A stretch of DNA of 17,910 nt from Balneolales bacterium (lineage in GTDB: Bacteria > Bacteroidota > Rhodothermia > Balneolales > Natronogracilivirgulaceae), in NCBI GenBank assembly GCA_007127695.1, contig SKYW01000014.1:1-17910 (forward strand), in the 5' to 3' direction. The notes beneath the pieces are model-generated. The model did not search any database and was not told the origin of the DNA. It saw nothing but the letters and a program-made list of their open reading frames with translations. Made by a program: the position numbers and the translations under genes. Position 1 is the first letter of the stretch. Every line of letters begins with the position of its first letter. Shown one piece after another: positions 1-7,275 of the stretch.

Positions 1-1346
1 CCGGCTTTTTTGATACTCTGGATGATACGTCCCGGAAGGGCTCCAATGTAGGTTCGCCTGTGACCGCGAATCTCTGCCTCGTCCTGAAGTCCACCCACAC
101 TGAAACGTTGAAACTCACGGTCCATGGCCCTTGCAATAGATCGTCCGAGTGAGGTCTTTCCCACGCCGGGAGGTCCGTAAAAGCACAAAATGGGTGCCTT
201 CATGTCTTTTTTGAGCTTCAGGACCGACAGGTATTCGATGATCCTTTTTTTGACTTTTTCAAGTCCGTAGTGATCCTCGTCCAGGATTTTCCGGGCCCGT
301 TTCAGGTCTAGTTTGTCTTTGGAGTAGTGGTTCCAGGGGAGGTCTACCAGCCACTCGACATAGTTGTAAATAACACCGTGATTGGGAGCGTTGGCAGGAG
401 TCCGTTCCAGCCGGTCCAGTTCCTTGTCCAGGACATTCTGTACGTGCTCGGGAAACGACTTGTCCTTGGCTTTGGCTCGAAGCTTGTTAACATCCTCAAG
501 TTCACTGTCCTCACCCAGTTCTTCCTGAATGGCCTTGAGCTGCTGGCGCAGATAGAAATCTTTCTGCTGCTTGTCAATATCGGTTTTGACCTTTGAGCGG
601 ATTTCCTCGCTCAGATTGAGTACCTGCATCTCCTTCTTCAGGTAGTTCATCACCTTGTCCATCTTTTCGGAGAAGGTTTTGATCTCCAGAAGGCTCTGTT
701 TTTCATCCAGGCTGATATTCAGGTTGGAACTGATGAAGTTCAGCAGGAAAGTCGGGCTGTTGATGTTATTGATGGCAATACCGGCTTCCGATGGTATGTT
801 CGGGGAGAGGTTGACAATCTGTATTGCTGTCTCCTTGACGGATCTCAGGGCGGCATCCAGCTCCACGCCGGACACGTCCTGATTGTAGATGAATGGCCGG
901 ATCTTTGCGATGTAGTAGGGGTCGAACTGTGTGAACTCGTCAATTTCAAAGACGCTTTTTCCCTGGATCACAATACTTTTGCTGCCATCGGGCATTTTGA
1001 TAAGCTTGAGGATCTGTGCGACAGTCCCAACATGGTACAGTTCATCGGGTGCGGGGTCTTCCTGGTCCTGTTTTTTTTGCGTGACGATGCCGATGATCTT
1101 GTCCGTTTCGTACGCTTTCTTTACGAGTTCCAGGGAGCGATCCCTTCCAACGGTTATCGGGATGACCACCCCGGGATATAAAACCGTGTTTTTGAGCGGA
1201 AGGATCGGAAGCTGATCCGGTATGTCGGATTCCGTCATCCGTTTTTCTTCTTCTTCTGACAACAGGGGTATGGCTTGTTCAAAATCATCAAATTCGTCTT
1301 CTGACAATTTCTTTTTGAGCGATTTCAGGTCACTGTATATAGGCAT
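1..1346 (-). CDS. lon: ATP-dependent Lon protease, N-terminal part (gene runs off the left edge)
   Basis: Lon is a cytoplasmic AAA+ serine protease that unfolds and degrades damaged and regulatory proteins. The frame is open from the ATG at 1346 to the window edge and gives 448 residues. After an acidic N-terminal stretch (residues about 15-45), the Lon substrate-binding domain begins near residue 46 with LPILPLKNTVLYPG. A helical, partly coiled-coil segment lies around 220-290. The AAA+ domain holds the Walker A motif GPPGVGKT at 391-398 and the Lon-typical DEAEIRGHRRTYIGALPGR at about 422-440. Walker B, the sensor residues and the Ser-Lys protease domain lie outside the window, so catalytic integrity cannot be judged. 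No strong ribosome-binding site precedes the ATG. The start is supported because the conserved domain begins a normal distance downstream. The gene may be monocistronic, driven by the promoter candidate at 1395-1426. Confidence 0.97.
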   Translation of the reverse strand, partial: MPIYSDLKSLKKKLSEDEFDDFEQAIPLLSEEEEKRMTESDIPDQLPILPLKNTVLYPGVVIPITVGRDRSLELVKKAYETDKIIGIVTQKKQDQEDPAPDELYHVGTVAQILKLIKMPDGSKSIVIQGKSVFEIDEFTQFDPYYIAKIRPFIYNQDVSGVELDAALRSVKETAIQIVNLSPNIPSEAGIAINNINSPTFLLNFISSNLNISLDEKQSLLEIKTFSEKMDKVMNYLKKEMQVLNLSEEIRSKVKTDIDKQQKDFYLRQQLKAIQEELGEDSELEDVNKLRAKAKDKSFPEHVQNVLDKELDRLERTPANAPNHGVIYNYVEWLVDLPWNHYSKDKLDLKRARKILDEDHYGLEKVKKRIIEYLSVLKLKKDMKAPILCFYGPPGVGKTSLGRSIARAMDREFQRFSVGGLQDEAEIRGHRRTYIGALPGRIIQSIKKA

Positions 1347-1701
1347 GTATCTTATGCTCTGATTTTTAGTTTTTCAGACCGGCATCCGTACAGCGTAAAG
1401 TATTCCACAATGCACTGAGATGCCAATGTTAATAGCCTTTAGATAACGTTTTTTTGGATTGCAACATTCTGCTTTTATAAAAGAAAGGAGAATGATTCAT
1501 TATTGAGTGAACTTATTTCACAATGTCTGCTGCTTTTTCAGCATTACATATACCGGGCAACTACCAGGCCGTATTTGAACCCATGTACAATTCGGCAGGT
1601 AAAGCGTCAAAATGGCAGTAATAAAGGAATTTGGAAGCCGGGCAGGAATCCAGTCTCATGACCCCGCGACAAACAGGCAGAATGTCAGGTACTATTACGG
1701 G
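1347..1701. other. 355-base intergenic gap between the barrel gene and lon
   Basis: This stretch holds the lon promoter candidate and no gene I can support. It contains a perfect 12-bp palindrome CTTTTATAAAAG at 1472-1483. It also has two short mutually antisense ORFs of 32 codons each: plus 1523-1621 (begins MSAAFSALHIPGNYQ, ends TAATAA) and minus 1561-1659 (begins MRLDSCPASKFLYYCHFD). Neither has a ribosome-binding site or a recognisable family. No convincing hairpin-plus-T-run terminator follows the barrel gene, whose stop is at 1702. Part of the gap may be decayed sequence. Confidence 0.6.
1395..1426 (-). promoter_or_regulatory. candidate lon promoter (Bacteroidetes-type)
   Basis: Read on the minus strand, this is TTG (1426-1424), a 21-base spacer, then TACTTTAC (1402-1395). 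The known Bacteroidetes sigma-A consensus is TTG-N17-23-TAnnTTTG, and the -7 box matches at 7 of 8 positions, differing in the last base. Transcription would begin near 1388, giving a leader of about 42 nt before the lon ATG. No CIRCE element (the inverted repeat of HrcA-controlled heat-shock genes) is visible. The match is by eye only. Confidence 0.4.
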
Positions 1702-3213
1702 CTAAAATCGAACCTGGAGTGACAATGCGGAGATGCTGTTAACATGCCATTGGGAGGCCTCTCCCTCTGTGTGGAACAGGCGAACGGCTCCGGCCGCCCG
1801 TACGATACCAATATCCAGCCCTGCTCCGGCTCCCACGGCAACGTTTCGACCGGGGTTCAACTGGACGCTTCCCATGAGGGGAAGATATGGGATCAGGCGG
1901 ATTTCCGAGCCGACGGATATGCGCCACCCATCCGTGCGGAAATCAGGCGAATTGAAACGGTAATTCAGGTCGATCATCGATGCGAACCAGCCATACTGCA
2001 GAGCAGAGCCGAGATGCAGCTCAGTGGGCAGCTGTACAAAAAACGAGGAATCATCGACACGCCCGAGATTTTCCAAAACGGGTCCTTCCGCACTGTCGTC
2101 TTTTATATAACGGAGCAGCTCACCAGGTTTTCCCTCAAAACGAGCAGTGTTCCCGGGGATTTCCGGATAGGTCCGGATAATCATTTGCGTGTACCATTCA
2201 CCGGGACTGCCGGTATACCGGATGGCACCCAGATCCGTAAGTGCAACGCTGAAACGCAGGGATTTCCTGAGCGGTTCCTGGCTGTGAGGGGATAGTGAAA
2301 TGTCGTCTCCCAACGGGATTATGTAGGTTAATCCCGCATCCAGGCCTATACCCAGGCCACTTGTATTCAGGTTGGATGAGGGAGACAGATGCTCGCTGAA
2401 GGCTTGTTGGGCGTTGCCCGACGAGAGCAGCGATTCAAGGTACCTGTTCATGTTGCCCGCCGTCAGGACTTCCAGCTCTCCTGAGTTCTGCCAGGCATCA
2501 TCGATGATTTGGTATTCGGAGCGATAGCGGATCTGGGAGTACATCCCGCCGAAGAGAACCTTCGGGGCCAGGCCTATGTACAGCGTGTTGAGCCCGGAAT
2601 GCCATTGATTGAGCATGGTCACTTCCCGTGCCATGGCAAAAGACACTTCGTGATACACCTGGTAGCTTTCGTTTACAAAACGCACGAAAGGGGATTCCGG
2701 ATCATCCCCGGCTTTGCCGCTGTCATACCAGTTGCGGTTCATCTCAAACGACGTGATCCCTCTTGAGCGCAATGCGAGAGAGCGGGCACGATCATTCCCG
2801 GACCAGGTATATCCGGCCGGGATTATTTCATAGGATTGTGTCTGATGGTAGCGATCAGAATCATAAAACATGCGATTCCGTTCGGCATCAGTGATCATAC
2901 CGTGCGAATTGAGATCTTCTGGAACAAAGAAGGAGCGGACCTTGCCAGGCAGGTTTCCGGCGTTTCGAATGGGTACTCCCGTGCTGTGATGAACCCCGCC
3001 GATACCCCATGTGATCTCATGCCTCCGGTGATCCTCGCGGATCATCAGATTGGCCGGATTGTTGAAGTGCGCGGAAAGTCCTGAACTGTAGGCCACCCCG
3101 CCTCCAAGTGCCACCTGGTTCGGAGTGGCGATCATCTGGGCACGGACCGTTTCACCGGCTGTCATTGCCAGGATGAGGTGACACAAAAAAAGTATAATTG
3201 CCCTGATAAACAT
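1702..3213 (-). CDS. predicted outer-membrane beta-barrel protein of unknown function (DUF5723-like)
   Basis: The 503-residue product starts with a clear Sec signal peptide: MFIR, a hydrophobic core to about residue 18, and a probable cleavage after VRA at residue 25. The mature part is rich in alternating hydrophobic and aromatic strands. It has phrases seen in Bacteroidota barrel proteins, such as AHFNNPANL near the N-terminus, SVALTDLGAIRY in the middle and LPTELHLGSALQYGW toward the end. It finishes in QVRF. A terminal phenylalanine is the usual recognition signal for the BAM barrel-assembly machine. These features suggest the DUF5723/PorV-like group, but I assign this from memory of the pattern, not from a search, and no substrate can be named. 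The ATG at 3213 is supported by the signal peptide directly after it. The gene stands alone between lon and the divergent site-2 protease and has a good promoter match at 3277-3307. Confidence 0.85.
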   Translation of the reverse strand: MFIRAIILFLCHLILAMTAGETVRAQMIATPNQVALGGGVAYSSGLSAHFNNPANLMIREDHRRHEITWGIGGVHHSTGVPIRNAGNLPGKVRSFFVPEDLNSHGMITDAERNRMFYDSDRYHQTQSYEIIPAGYTWSGNDRARSLALRSRGITSFEMNRNWYDSGKAGDDPESPFVRFVNESYQVYHEVSFAMAREVTMLNQWHSGLNTLYIGLAPKVLFGGMYSQIRYRSEYQIIDDAWQNSGELEVLTAGNMNRYLESLLSSGNAQQAFSEHLSPSSNLNTSGLGIGLDAGLTYIIPLGDDISLSPHSQEPLRKSLRFSVALTDLGAIRYTGSPGEWYTQMIIRTYPEIPGNTARFEGKPGELLRYIKDDSAEGPVLENLGRVDDSSFFVQLPTELHLGSALQYGWFASMIDLNYRFNSPDFRTDGWRISVGSEIRLIPYLPLMGSVQLNPGRNVAVGAGAGLDIGIVRAAGAVRLFHTEGEASQWHVNSISALSLQVRF

Positions 3214-3276
3214 GTATGAACCCTGTGTTCACTGGAAGCCGAAAATAATATTGTCATGTAAACACGCAAATGCGTC

Positions 3277-3307
3277 CAAAGGTACAAGAAAAAATCTACG
3301 CAACCAA
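3277..3307 (-). promoter_or_regulatory. promoter of the barrel protein gene (Bacteroidetes-type)
   Basis: On the minus strand the sequence is TTG (3307-3305), 20 bases, then TACCTTTG (3284-3277). This is an exact fit to the Bacteroidetes consensus TTG-N17-23-TAnnTTTG. A second TTG four bases closer (3303-3301) would give a 16-base spacer. Transcription would begin near 3270, leaving a leader of about 57 nt before the ATG at 3213. It is among the clearest promoter matches in the window. Confidence 0.6.
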
Positions 3308-3359
3308 TGCACAAGGGGTGATTAACAGGACAATCGTTTCTCGCTGGATTAAAGGTATG

Positions 3360-3367
3360 TACTTATG
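3360..3367 (+). promoter_or_regulatory. weak candidate -7 box for the site-2 protease transcript
   Basis: TACTTATG matches TAnnTTTG at 7 of 8 positions. Upstream there is only a TTT 20 bases away instead of TTG. Transcription from here would start near 3374, just ahead of the leader ORF at 3388. It is the best plus-strand candidate in the divergent gap but is not strong. Confidence 0.25.
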
Positions 3368-3387
3368 TAATATGAAACGAGGAGACC

Positions 3388-3447
3388 ATGACGATTGGTG
3401 TACAGATACTGCATGGAAAACCAGCGGTCATGGTTGCAATTATTTGA
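3388..3447 (+). CDS. possible 19-codon leader ORF upstream of the site-2 protease
   Basis: An ATG at 3388 is preceded by a full Shine-Dalgarno core AGGAG (3380-3384, three bases spacing). It opens 19 codons (MTIGVQILHGKPAVMVAII) ending in TGA at 3445-3447, 21 bases before the protease ATG. Strong Shine-Dalgarno sequences are otherwise scarce in this window, so the pairing of a ribosome site with a short hydrophobic peptide right before a membrane protease may mean a translated leader. The spacing is shorter than usual and there is no family match, so chance is a real alternative. Confidence 0.3.
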   Translation: MTIGVQILHGKPAVMVAII

Positions 3448-3456
3448 ATCAATATC

Positions 3457-3460
3457 GGAG
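3457..3460 (+). promoter_or_regulatory. ribosome-binding site of the site-2 protease
   Basis: GGAG lies eight bases before the ATG at 3469. It fixes that start, which also gives the expected short N-terminus ahead of the first membrane helix. Most other genes here (atpD, atpC, valS, uvrD, polyprenyl synthase) have no such sequence, so this gene stands out. Confidence 0.55.
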
Positions 3461-3468
3461 AAAAAGCG

Positions 3469-4593
3469 ATGCAACGACAGGGATTGACGCTGGGCACCTA
3501 TAAAAACATCAGGATCGGACTCGATTACAGCTGGTTTGTAATGTTCATTCTGGTTGTATTCATGCTTGCCAGATATTTCTTCCCGCAAAATTATGAGGAT
3601 ATGGCAGCGTGGGAGGCATGGTCACTCAGCGTGCTGGCGGCATTGCTGTTTTTCGCATCCATACTCCTGCATGAATTTGCCCACGCACTGGCAGCGAGAA
3701 AACGGAGCGTTGAGATATCGGAAATCATTCTTTTCATCTTTGGCGGGCTCGCAAAAATGAAAAAGGAGCCTGAACGTGCGCGGGACGAATTTGTGATTGC
3801 CGGAGCCGGTCCATTGTGCAGTTTCCTTCTTGGACTGCTTTTCCTCGGCTTGTCTTTTCTTTTGGAGCCATTCATCCGAGAGGGACTGCATGGCGTGTTC
3901 TGGTATATTGGCTACATCAACATCCTGCTGGCCATTTTCAATTTGGTGCCCGGTTTTCCACTGGATGGCGGACGGATGCTGCGTGCGGCCATTTGGCATT
4001 ACAGCGGCAATCTTCGCAAATCAACCCGGATCGTCAGTAACATGGGCCAGATTTTTGCCTTTGTTCTGATGTTCACAGGGGTGCTGGTGATTTTTGGCGG
4101 CGCACTCATAGTTGGCATTGTATGGATTTTCGTCGGTATGTTTCTGCTTCAATCGGCCAAAAGCGGTTATTACATGGTCGCCATGAGGGAGGGTCTGTCC
4201 GGAATTCCTGTAGGCAAGATCATGACCTCCAATCCATCTACGGTACATCCGGATGTGAGTATCAAAAACCTGGTGAATGAATATTTCTTTAAAAACAGGT
4301 TTTCCTGTTTTCCCGTGATGAGAAGGGACGAGTTTGTCGGACTGGTGGAGATCAATCAGGTCAAGGCCGTTGAACGCGATCAATGGGAGTACACACGCGT
4401 CTCGGATGTTATGACCCCCCGTGATGCGTTGCGGACTGTGAAACCGGACACCGATGCCTACGATGTGCTCATGCAGATGATCGATGTTGGCAGCGGGCGT
4501 TTGCCGGTCCTTGAAAATGGCGAACTGGTTGGCATTATTTCCAGAAAGGACATCATGCAATTTGTGGAATTCCGTGAGGCACTGGGAACCTGA
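3469..4593 (+). CDS. site-2 protease family zinc metalloprotease (M50) with two CBS domains
   Basis: This is an intramembrane metalloprotease of 374 residues. Hydrophobic helices run at about 21-37 and 53-68. The zinc-binding, catalytic motif HEFAH is at 68-72. The second M50 motif, NLVPGFPLDGGR, is at about 158-169, with D166 as the expected third zinc ligand. Further helices lie around 113-133, 142-163 and 190-230. A cytosolic CBS pair follows (about 236-370), with repeats beginning VGKIMTSNPSTV and VSDVMTPRDALR. CBS pairs bind adenine nucleotides in many proteins, and in this M50 subgroup they are thought to gate activity. Known relatives cleave membrane-bound anti-sigma factors or other regulators, but no sigma or anti-sigma gene is present here, so the substrate is unknown. 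All key residues are present. The gene is divergent from the barrel gene and convergent with uvrD. Confidence 0.93.
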   Translation: MQRQGLTLGTYKNIRIGLDYSWFVMFILVVFMLARYFFPQNYEDMAAWEAWSLSVLAALLFFASILLHEFAHALAARKRSVEISEIILFIFGGLAKMKKEPERARDEFVIAGAGPLCSFLLGLLFLGLSFLLEPFIREGLHGVFWYIGYINILLAIFNLVPGFPLDGGRMLRAAIWHYSGNLRKSTRIVSNMGQIFAFVLMFTGVLVIFGGALIVGIVWIFVGMFLLQSAKSGYYMVAMREGLSGIPVGKIMTSNPSTVHPDVSIKNLVNEYFFKNRFSCFPVMRRDEFVGLVEINQVKAVERDQWEYTRVSDVMTPRDALRTVKPDTDAYDVLMQMIDVGSGRLPVLENGELVGIISRKDIMQFVEFREALGT

Positions 4594-4649
4594 ACATCCC
4601 GGTCCGGAAGATGGACAGGCAGCACCAAAAACTCACAGTAAGTCCCGTA

Positions 4650-4735
4650 GCGTAACTTATGCCATTACCCTGGCGTAACCTATGCCATTACCCTGGCGTA
4701 ACTTATGCCATTACCCTGGCGTAACCTATGCCATT
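4650..4735 (+). repeat. four tandem 23-bp hairpin-forming repeats
   Basis: Three full units start at 4650, 4673 and 4696, and a 17-base partial unit at 4719 runs to 4735. Each unit carries TGGCGTA-ACY-TATGCCA, a 7-bp stem with one G-U wobble in plus-strand RNA and a 3-base loop, followed by a TTACCC spacer. Y alternates strictly T, C, T, C, which suggests a 46-bp doublet that was itself duplicated. The hairpins occupy 4671-4687, 4694-4710 and 4717-4733. The first unit's stem is spoiled by A in place of the second base. The array sits 56 bases after the site-2 protease stop and 75 bases before the convergent uvrD stop, with no better terminator in the gap. It may act as a transcript end or mRNA-stabilising element, or may simply be a replication-slippage repeat. 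Confidence 0.85.
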
Positions 4736-4810
4736 CCGGAAGCGGCCGGCATGGAGTAGGGCGGACGGCCAGCCAGCCGGACGGAGAGAAAGAGAAAGAG
4801 ACCGGCAATG

Positions 4811-7195
4811 TCACCCAATGACCGTGAGATTGGCAAGCCGGGCCACCAGTTTTTTTTGTCCGGCATTTTTGAAGAAGACTGTCAAACGGGTATTTTCACC
4901 CTGTCCTTCGCATTGCAGGATTTTTCCTGCCCCGAATTTCGGGTGGATAACGGCCATGCCCGGGCGCCACGCACCACCTTCGGATTCCGGGTCGTATTCG
5001 ATCCGCATGCCACTGCCGGAATCACCTTTGCTGCCTGATTCCGGGAAATCGATCCGATCACGGCCTAAATCACGTCTGTCAGCTTCGGCGCGATGGTCAC
5101 CCTTGCTGCCACGATTCCAGTCAGAAGATGCAACATCCCGTTTCTCATCCCGGTGCTCATAGGAAATATAGGTGCTTCGGTGTCCGGATCTTCCGGAGCC
5201 GCTCTGCCGGATTGTGGCCCCGGTTTCTGTCCGGACCACGGACGCATCCACCTCATCCAGGAATCGCGAGCGCCTCATTTCGACCTGTTCACCGAACCGG
5301 AAACGGTTTTTTGCATAACTGAAATAAAGATGCTTTTCAGCACGTGTAATGGCGACGTAGAACAGGCGCCTCTCTTCCTCAATATCCACTTCCTCACCAA
5401 TTCTGCCTCCAATGGGAAAGAGCTCCTCTTCCAGCCCTGCAATGAACACGATCGGAAACTCAAGCCCTTTGGATCCGTGAACCGTCATGAGCGTCACGGC
5501 AGGTTCTGTGGAATCATGGGCATCCAGGTCTGTTACCAGGCTGATTTCCTGCAAAAAAGTGCTCAGTGTAGGTTGATTGCTGCTTTTTTCAAAGTAGGAA
5601 ATGGCATTGAGCAGCTCCATCACATTTTGCCGGCGCATCAGGGAATCATGGGAATGTTCTTCAATGAACTGGCGCACATAGCCGGACTCATCCAGCAGAA
5701 ACCGCACCGTGTCGGTGATCCCGGTCTCGTCGAGTTTTTCCCGGGTGCGGTTCAGCAGGTCCACGAACGCGCGGATCCTGGGTATGGCCGGCTTGTAGAC
5801 TCCGGTCGATTCCACATCGCAAATCACATCCCAAAGTGATCTTTCCTCCGAGCGGGCGATGCCCATGAGAATGGACAGCGTTTTCTCGCCAACGCCACGG
5901 ACGGGTTCGTTGATCACACGCAGCACGGCCTCATCATCATGTGGATTCACAAGCAGGCGCAGGTAAGCTGTTACATCCTTGATTTCCTTTCTCTGATAGA
6001 AAGAGATGCCGCCGACCAGCTGATAGGGGATACCGCGACGCCGGAAGGCATCTTCGAGCACCCTGCTTTGATAGTTGGTCCGGTACAGCACTGCAAAATC
6101 GCGGTAGGAGAGGTTCCCCCGAAGTTTTCTCTCCTCAACAGTACGGACGATGCGATTCGCCTCATCGCGTTCATCGTAATTCTCCAGGACGGTGATGACC
6201 TCTCCCTGGTCGTTATGGGTCCAAAGTGTCTTTTCCAGGCGCGATTTGTTCTTTTTGATCACGGAATCGGCGCATTTCAGGATGGCTTTGGTCGAGCGGT
6301 AGTTCTGCTCAAGCGGTATTTGAACGGAATCGGGATAATCTTCGCGGAAATTCAGGATGTTGGTGATGTCGGCCCCGCGGAAGGAATAGATGCTCTGCGA
6401 GTCATCGCCCACAACGCAGATGTTCTTGTGTCCCTCAGCCAGAAGTTTTGTCGCACGGTACTGTGCGTGATTGGTGTCTTGATATTCATCGATCAGGATA
6501 TAGCGGAAATGCTCCTGGTATTTCCGGAGGATGTCGGGATGCTGCTCGAAAAGCTCGATAGGCTTGATGAGCAGGTCGTCGAAATCCATGGCGTTGTTTT
6601 TCTTGCAACGCTCCAGGTAGCGCTGGTAGACCTGCGCGGCAATATCGTCCAGTGAGCTTTGGACGAACCGATCCCGAAACATTTCAGGACCGATAAGCTG
6701 GTTTTTGGCATTGCTGATTACAAAACGCACGCCCTGGGGCTTGACCTCGCGTGGATTGATGTTCAGTTCCTTCAGGATGGTTTTGATGACCCGGTCGCTG
6801 TCGACGGTGTCGTAGATGGTGAAGTCGCGGGTAAAACCCAGATGTTCGGCCTCGATGCGCAGGATGCGGGAGAAAATGGAGTGGAAGGTTCCCATCCAGA
6901 GCCGGTTGGCCTTTTCGCCAATGAGAGCGGCAATACGTTCCTGCATTTCCCGGGCCGCCTTGTTGGTGAAAGTAAGGGCGAGGATCTGATTGGGATATGC
7001 CTTTTTCTGGTAGAGCAGGTTGGCAATGCGGTATGTAAGCACGCGGGTTTTGCCGCTGCCTGCCCCGGCAATGATGAGCAGCGGGCCATCGGTGTGCAGC
7101 ACAGCCTCTCGCTGGCGTTCATTTACATCTTTGGCAAATGGGGGGATGGATGGTCCTGATTCTGCATCATCATTCTTTAAAACAAATGTGGGCAT
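4811..7195 (-). CDS. uvrD: UvrD/PcrA-type superfamily 1 DNA helicase
   Basis: A 3'-5' DNA helicase for nucleotide excision repair, mismatch repair, removal of recombinase filaments and rescue of stalled replication or transcription. At 794 residues it has the normal PcrA/UvrD length. Motifs appear in order: Q-motif region NERQREAV (25-32), Walker A AGAGSGKT (43-50), motif Ia TFTNKAAREM (75-84), Walker B DEYQDT (236-241), motif III GDDSQSIYSFRGAD (263-276), motif IV QNYRST (297-302), motif V TVHGSKGLEF (571-580) and motif VI VAITRAEK (614-621). Residues about 655-740 form a low-complexity charged/Gly/Ser linker with GSKGD twice. A C-terminal Tudor-like domain (about 744-794, WRPGMAVIHPKFGAGKI) follows, the part that binds RNA polymerase in PcrA. 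The gene lies 80 bases after valS on the same strand, probably in one transcript with rsmB and valS. Confidence 0.97.
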   Translation of the reverse strand: MPTFVLKNDDAESGPSIPPFAKDVNERQREAVLHTDGPLLIIAGAGSGKTRVLTYRIANLLYQKKAYPNQILALTFTNKAAREMQERIAALIGEKANRLWMGTFHSIFSRILRIEAEHLGFTRDFTIYDTVDSDRVIKTILKELNINPREVKPQGVRFVISNAKNQLIGPEMFRDRFVQSSLDDIAAQVYQRYLERCKKNNAMDFDDLLIKPIELFEQHPDILRKYQEHFRYILIDEYQDTNHAQYRATKLLAEGHKNICVVGDDSQSIYSFRGADITNILNFREDYPDSVQIPLEQNYRSTKAILKCADSVIKKNKSRLEKTLWTHNDQGEVITVLENYDERDEANRIVRTVEERKLRGNLSYRDFAVLYRTNYQSRVLEDAFRRRGIPYQLVGGISFYQRKEIKDVTAYLRLLVNPHDDEAVLRVINEPVRGVGEKTLSILMGIARSEERSLWDVICDVESTGVYKPAIPRIRAFVDLLNRTREKLDETGITDTVRFLLDESGYVRQFIEEHSHDSLMRRQNVMELLNAISYFEKSSNQPTLSTFLQEISLVTDLDAHDSTEPAVTLMTVHGSKGLEFPIVFIAGLEEELFPIGGRIGEEVDIEEERRLFYVAITRAEKHLYFSYAKNRFRFGEQVEMRRSRFLDEVDASVVRTETGATIRQSGSGRSGHRSTYISYEHRDEKRDVASSDWNRGSKGDHRAEADRRDLGRDRIDFPESGSKGDSGSGMRIEYDPESEGGAWRPGMAVIHPKFGAGKILQCEGQGENTRLTVFFKNAGQKKLVARLANLTVIG

Positions 7196-7275
7196 AACGT
7201 ACTGGGGAATAACAGCCTTTTTTCAGAAGTGCATGCTTCTTTTTGATTCACGGGGATCGGTACCTGTCGACACGG

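Noticed and set aside
3270..3503. 77-codon plus-strand ORF in the divergent gap
   Set aside because: It overlaps the start of the site-2 protease by 35 bases in another frame, has no ribosome site and resembles no family; it also runs through the barrel gene promoter.
4778..4802. Purine-rich GAGAAAGAGAAAGAGA run before the uvrD stop
   Set aside because: A short simple-sequence stretch with no associated structure or gene.
5939..6655. 238-codon plus-strand ORF
   Set aside because: Antisense shadow of uvrD, whose helicase motifs are intact on the minus strand.
7224..7253. Hairpin AGAAG-TGCATG-CTTCT with T-runs on both sides between valS and uvrD
   Set aside because: The stem is only 5 bp. 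The side followed by a T-run is on the plus strand, where no gene ends, so it does not qualify as a terminator of valS.
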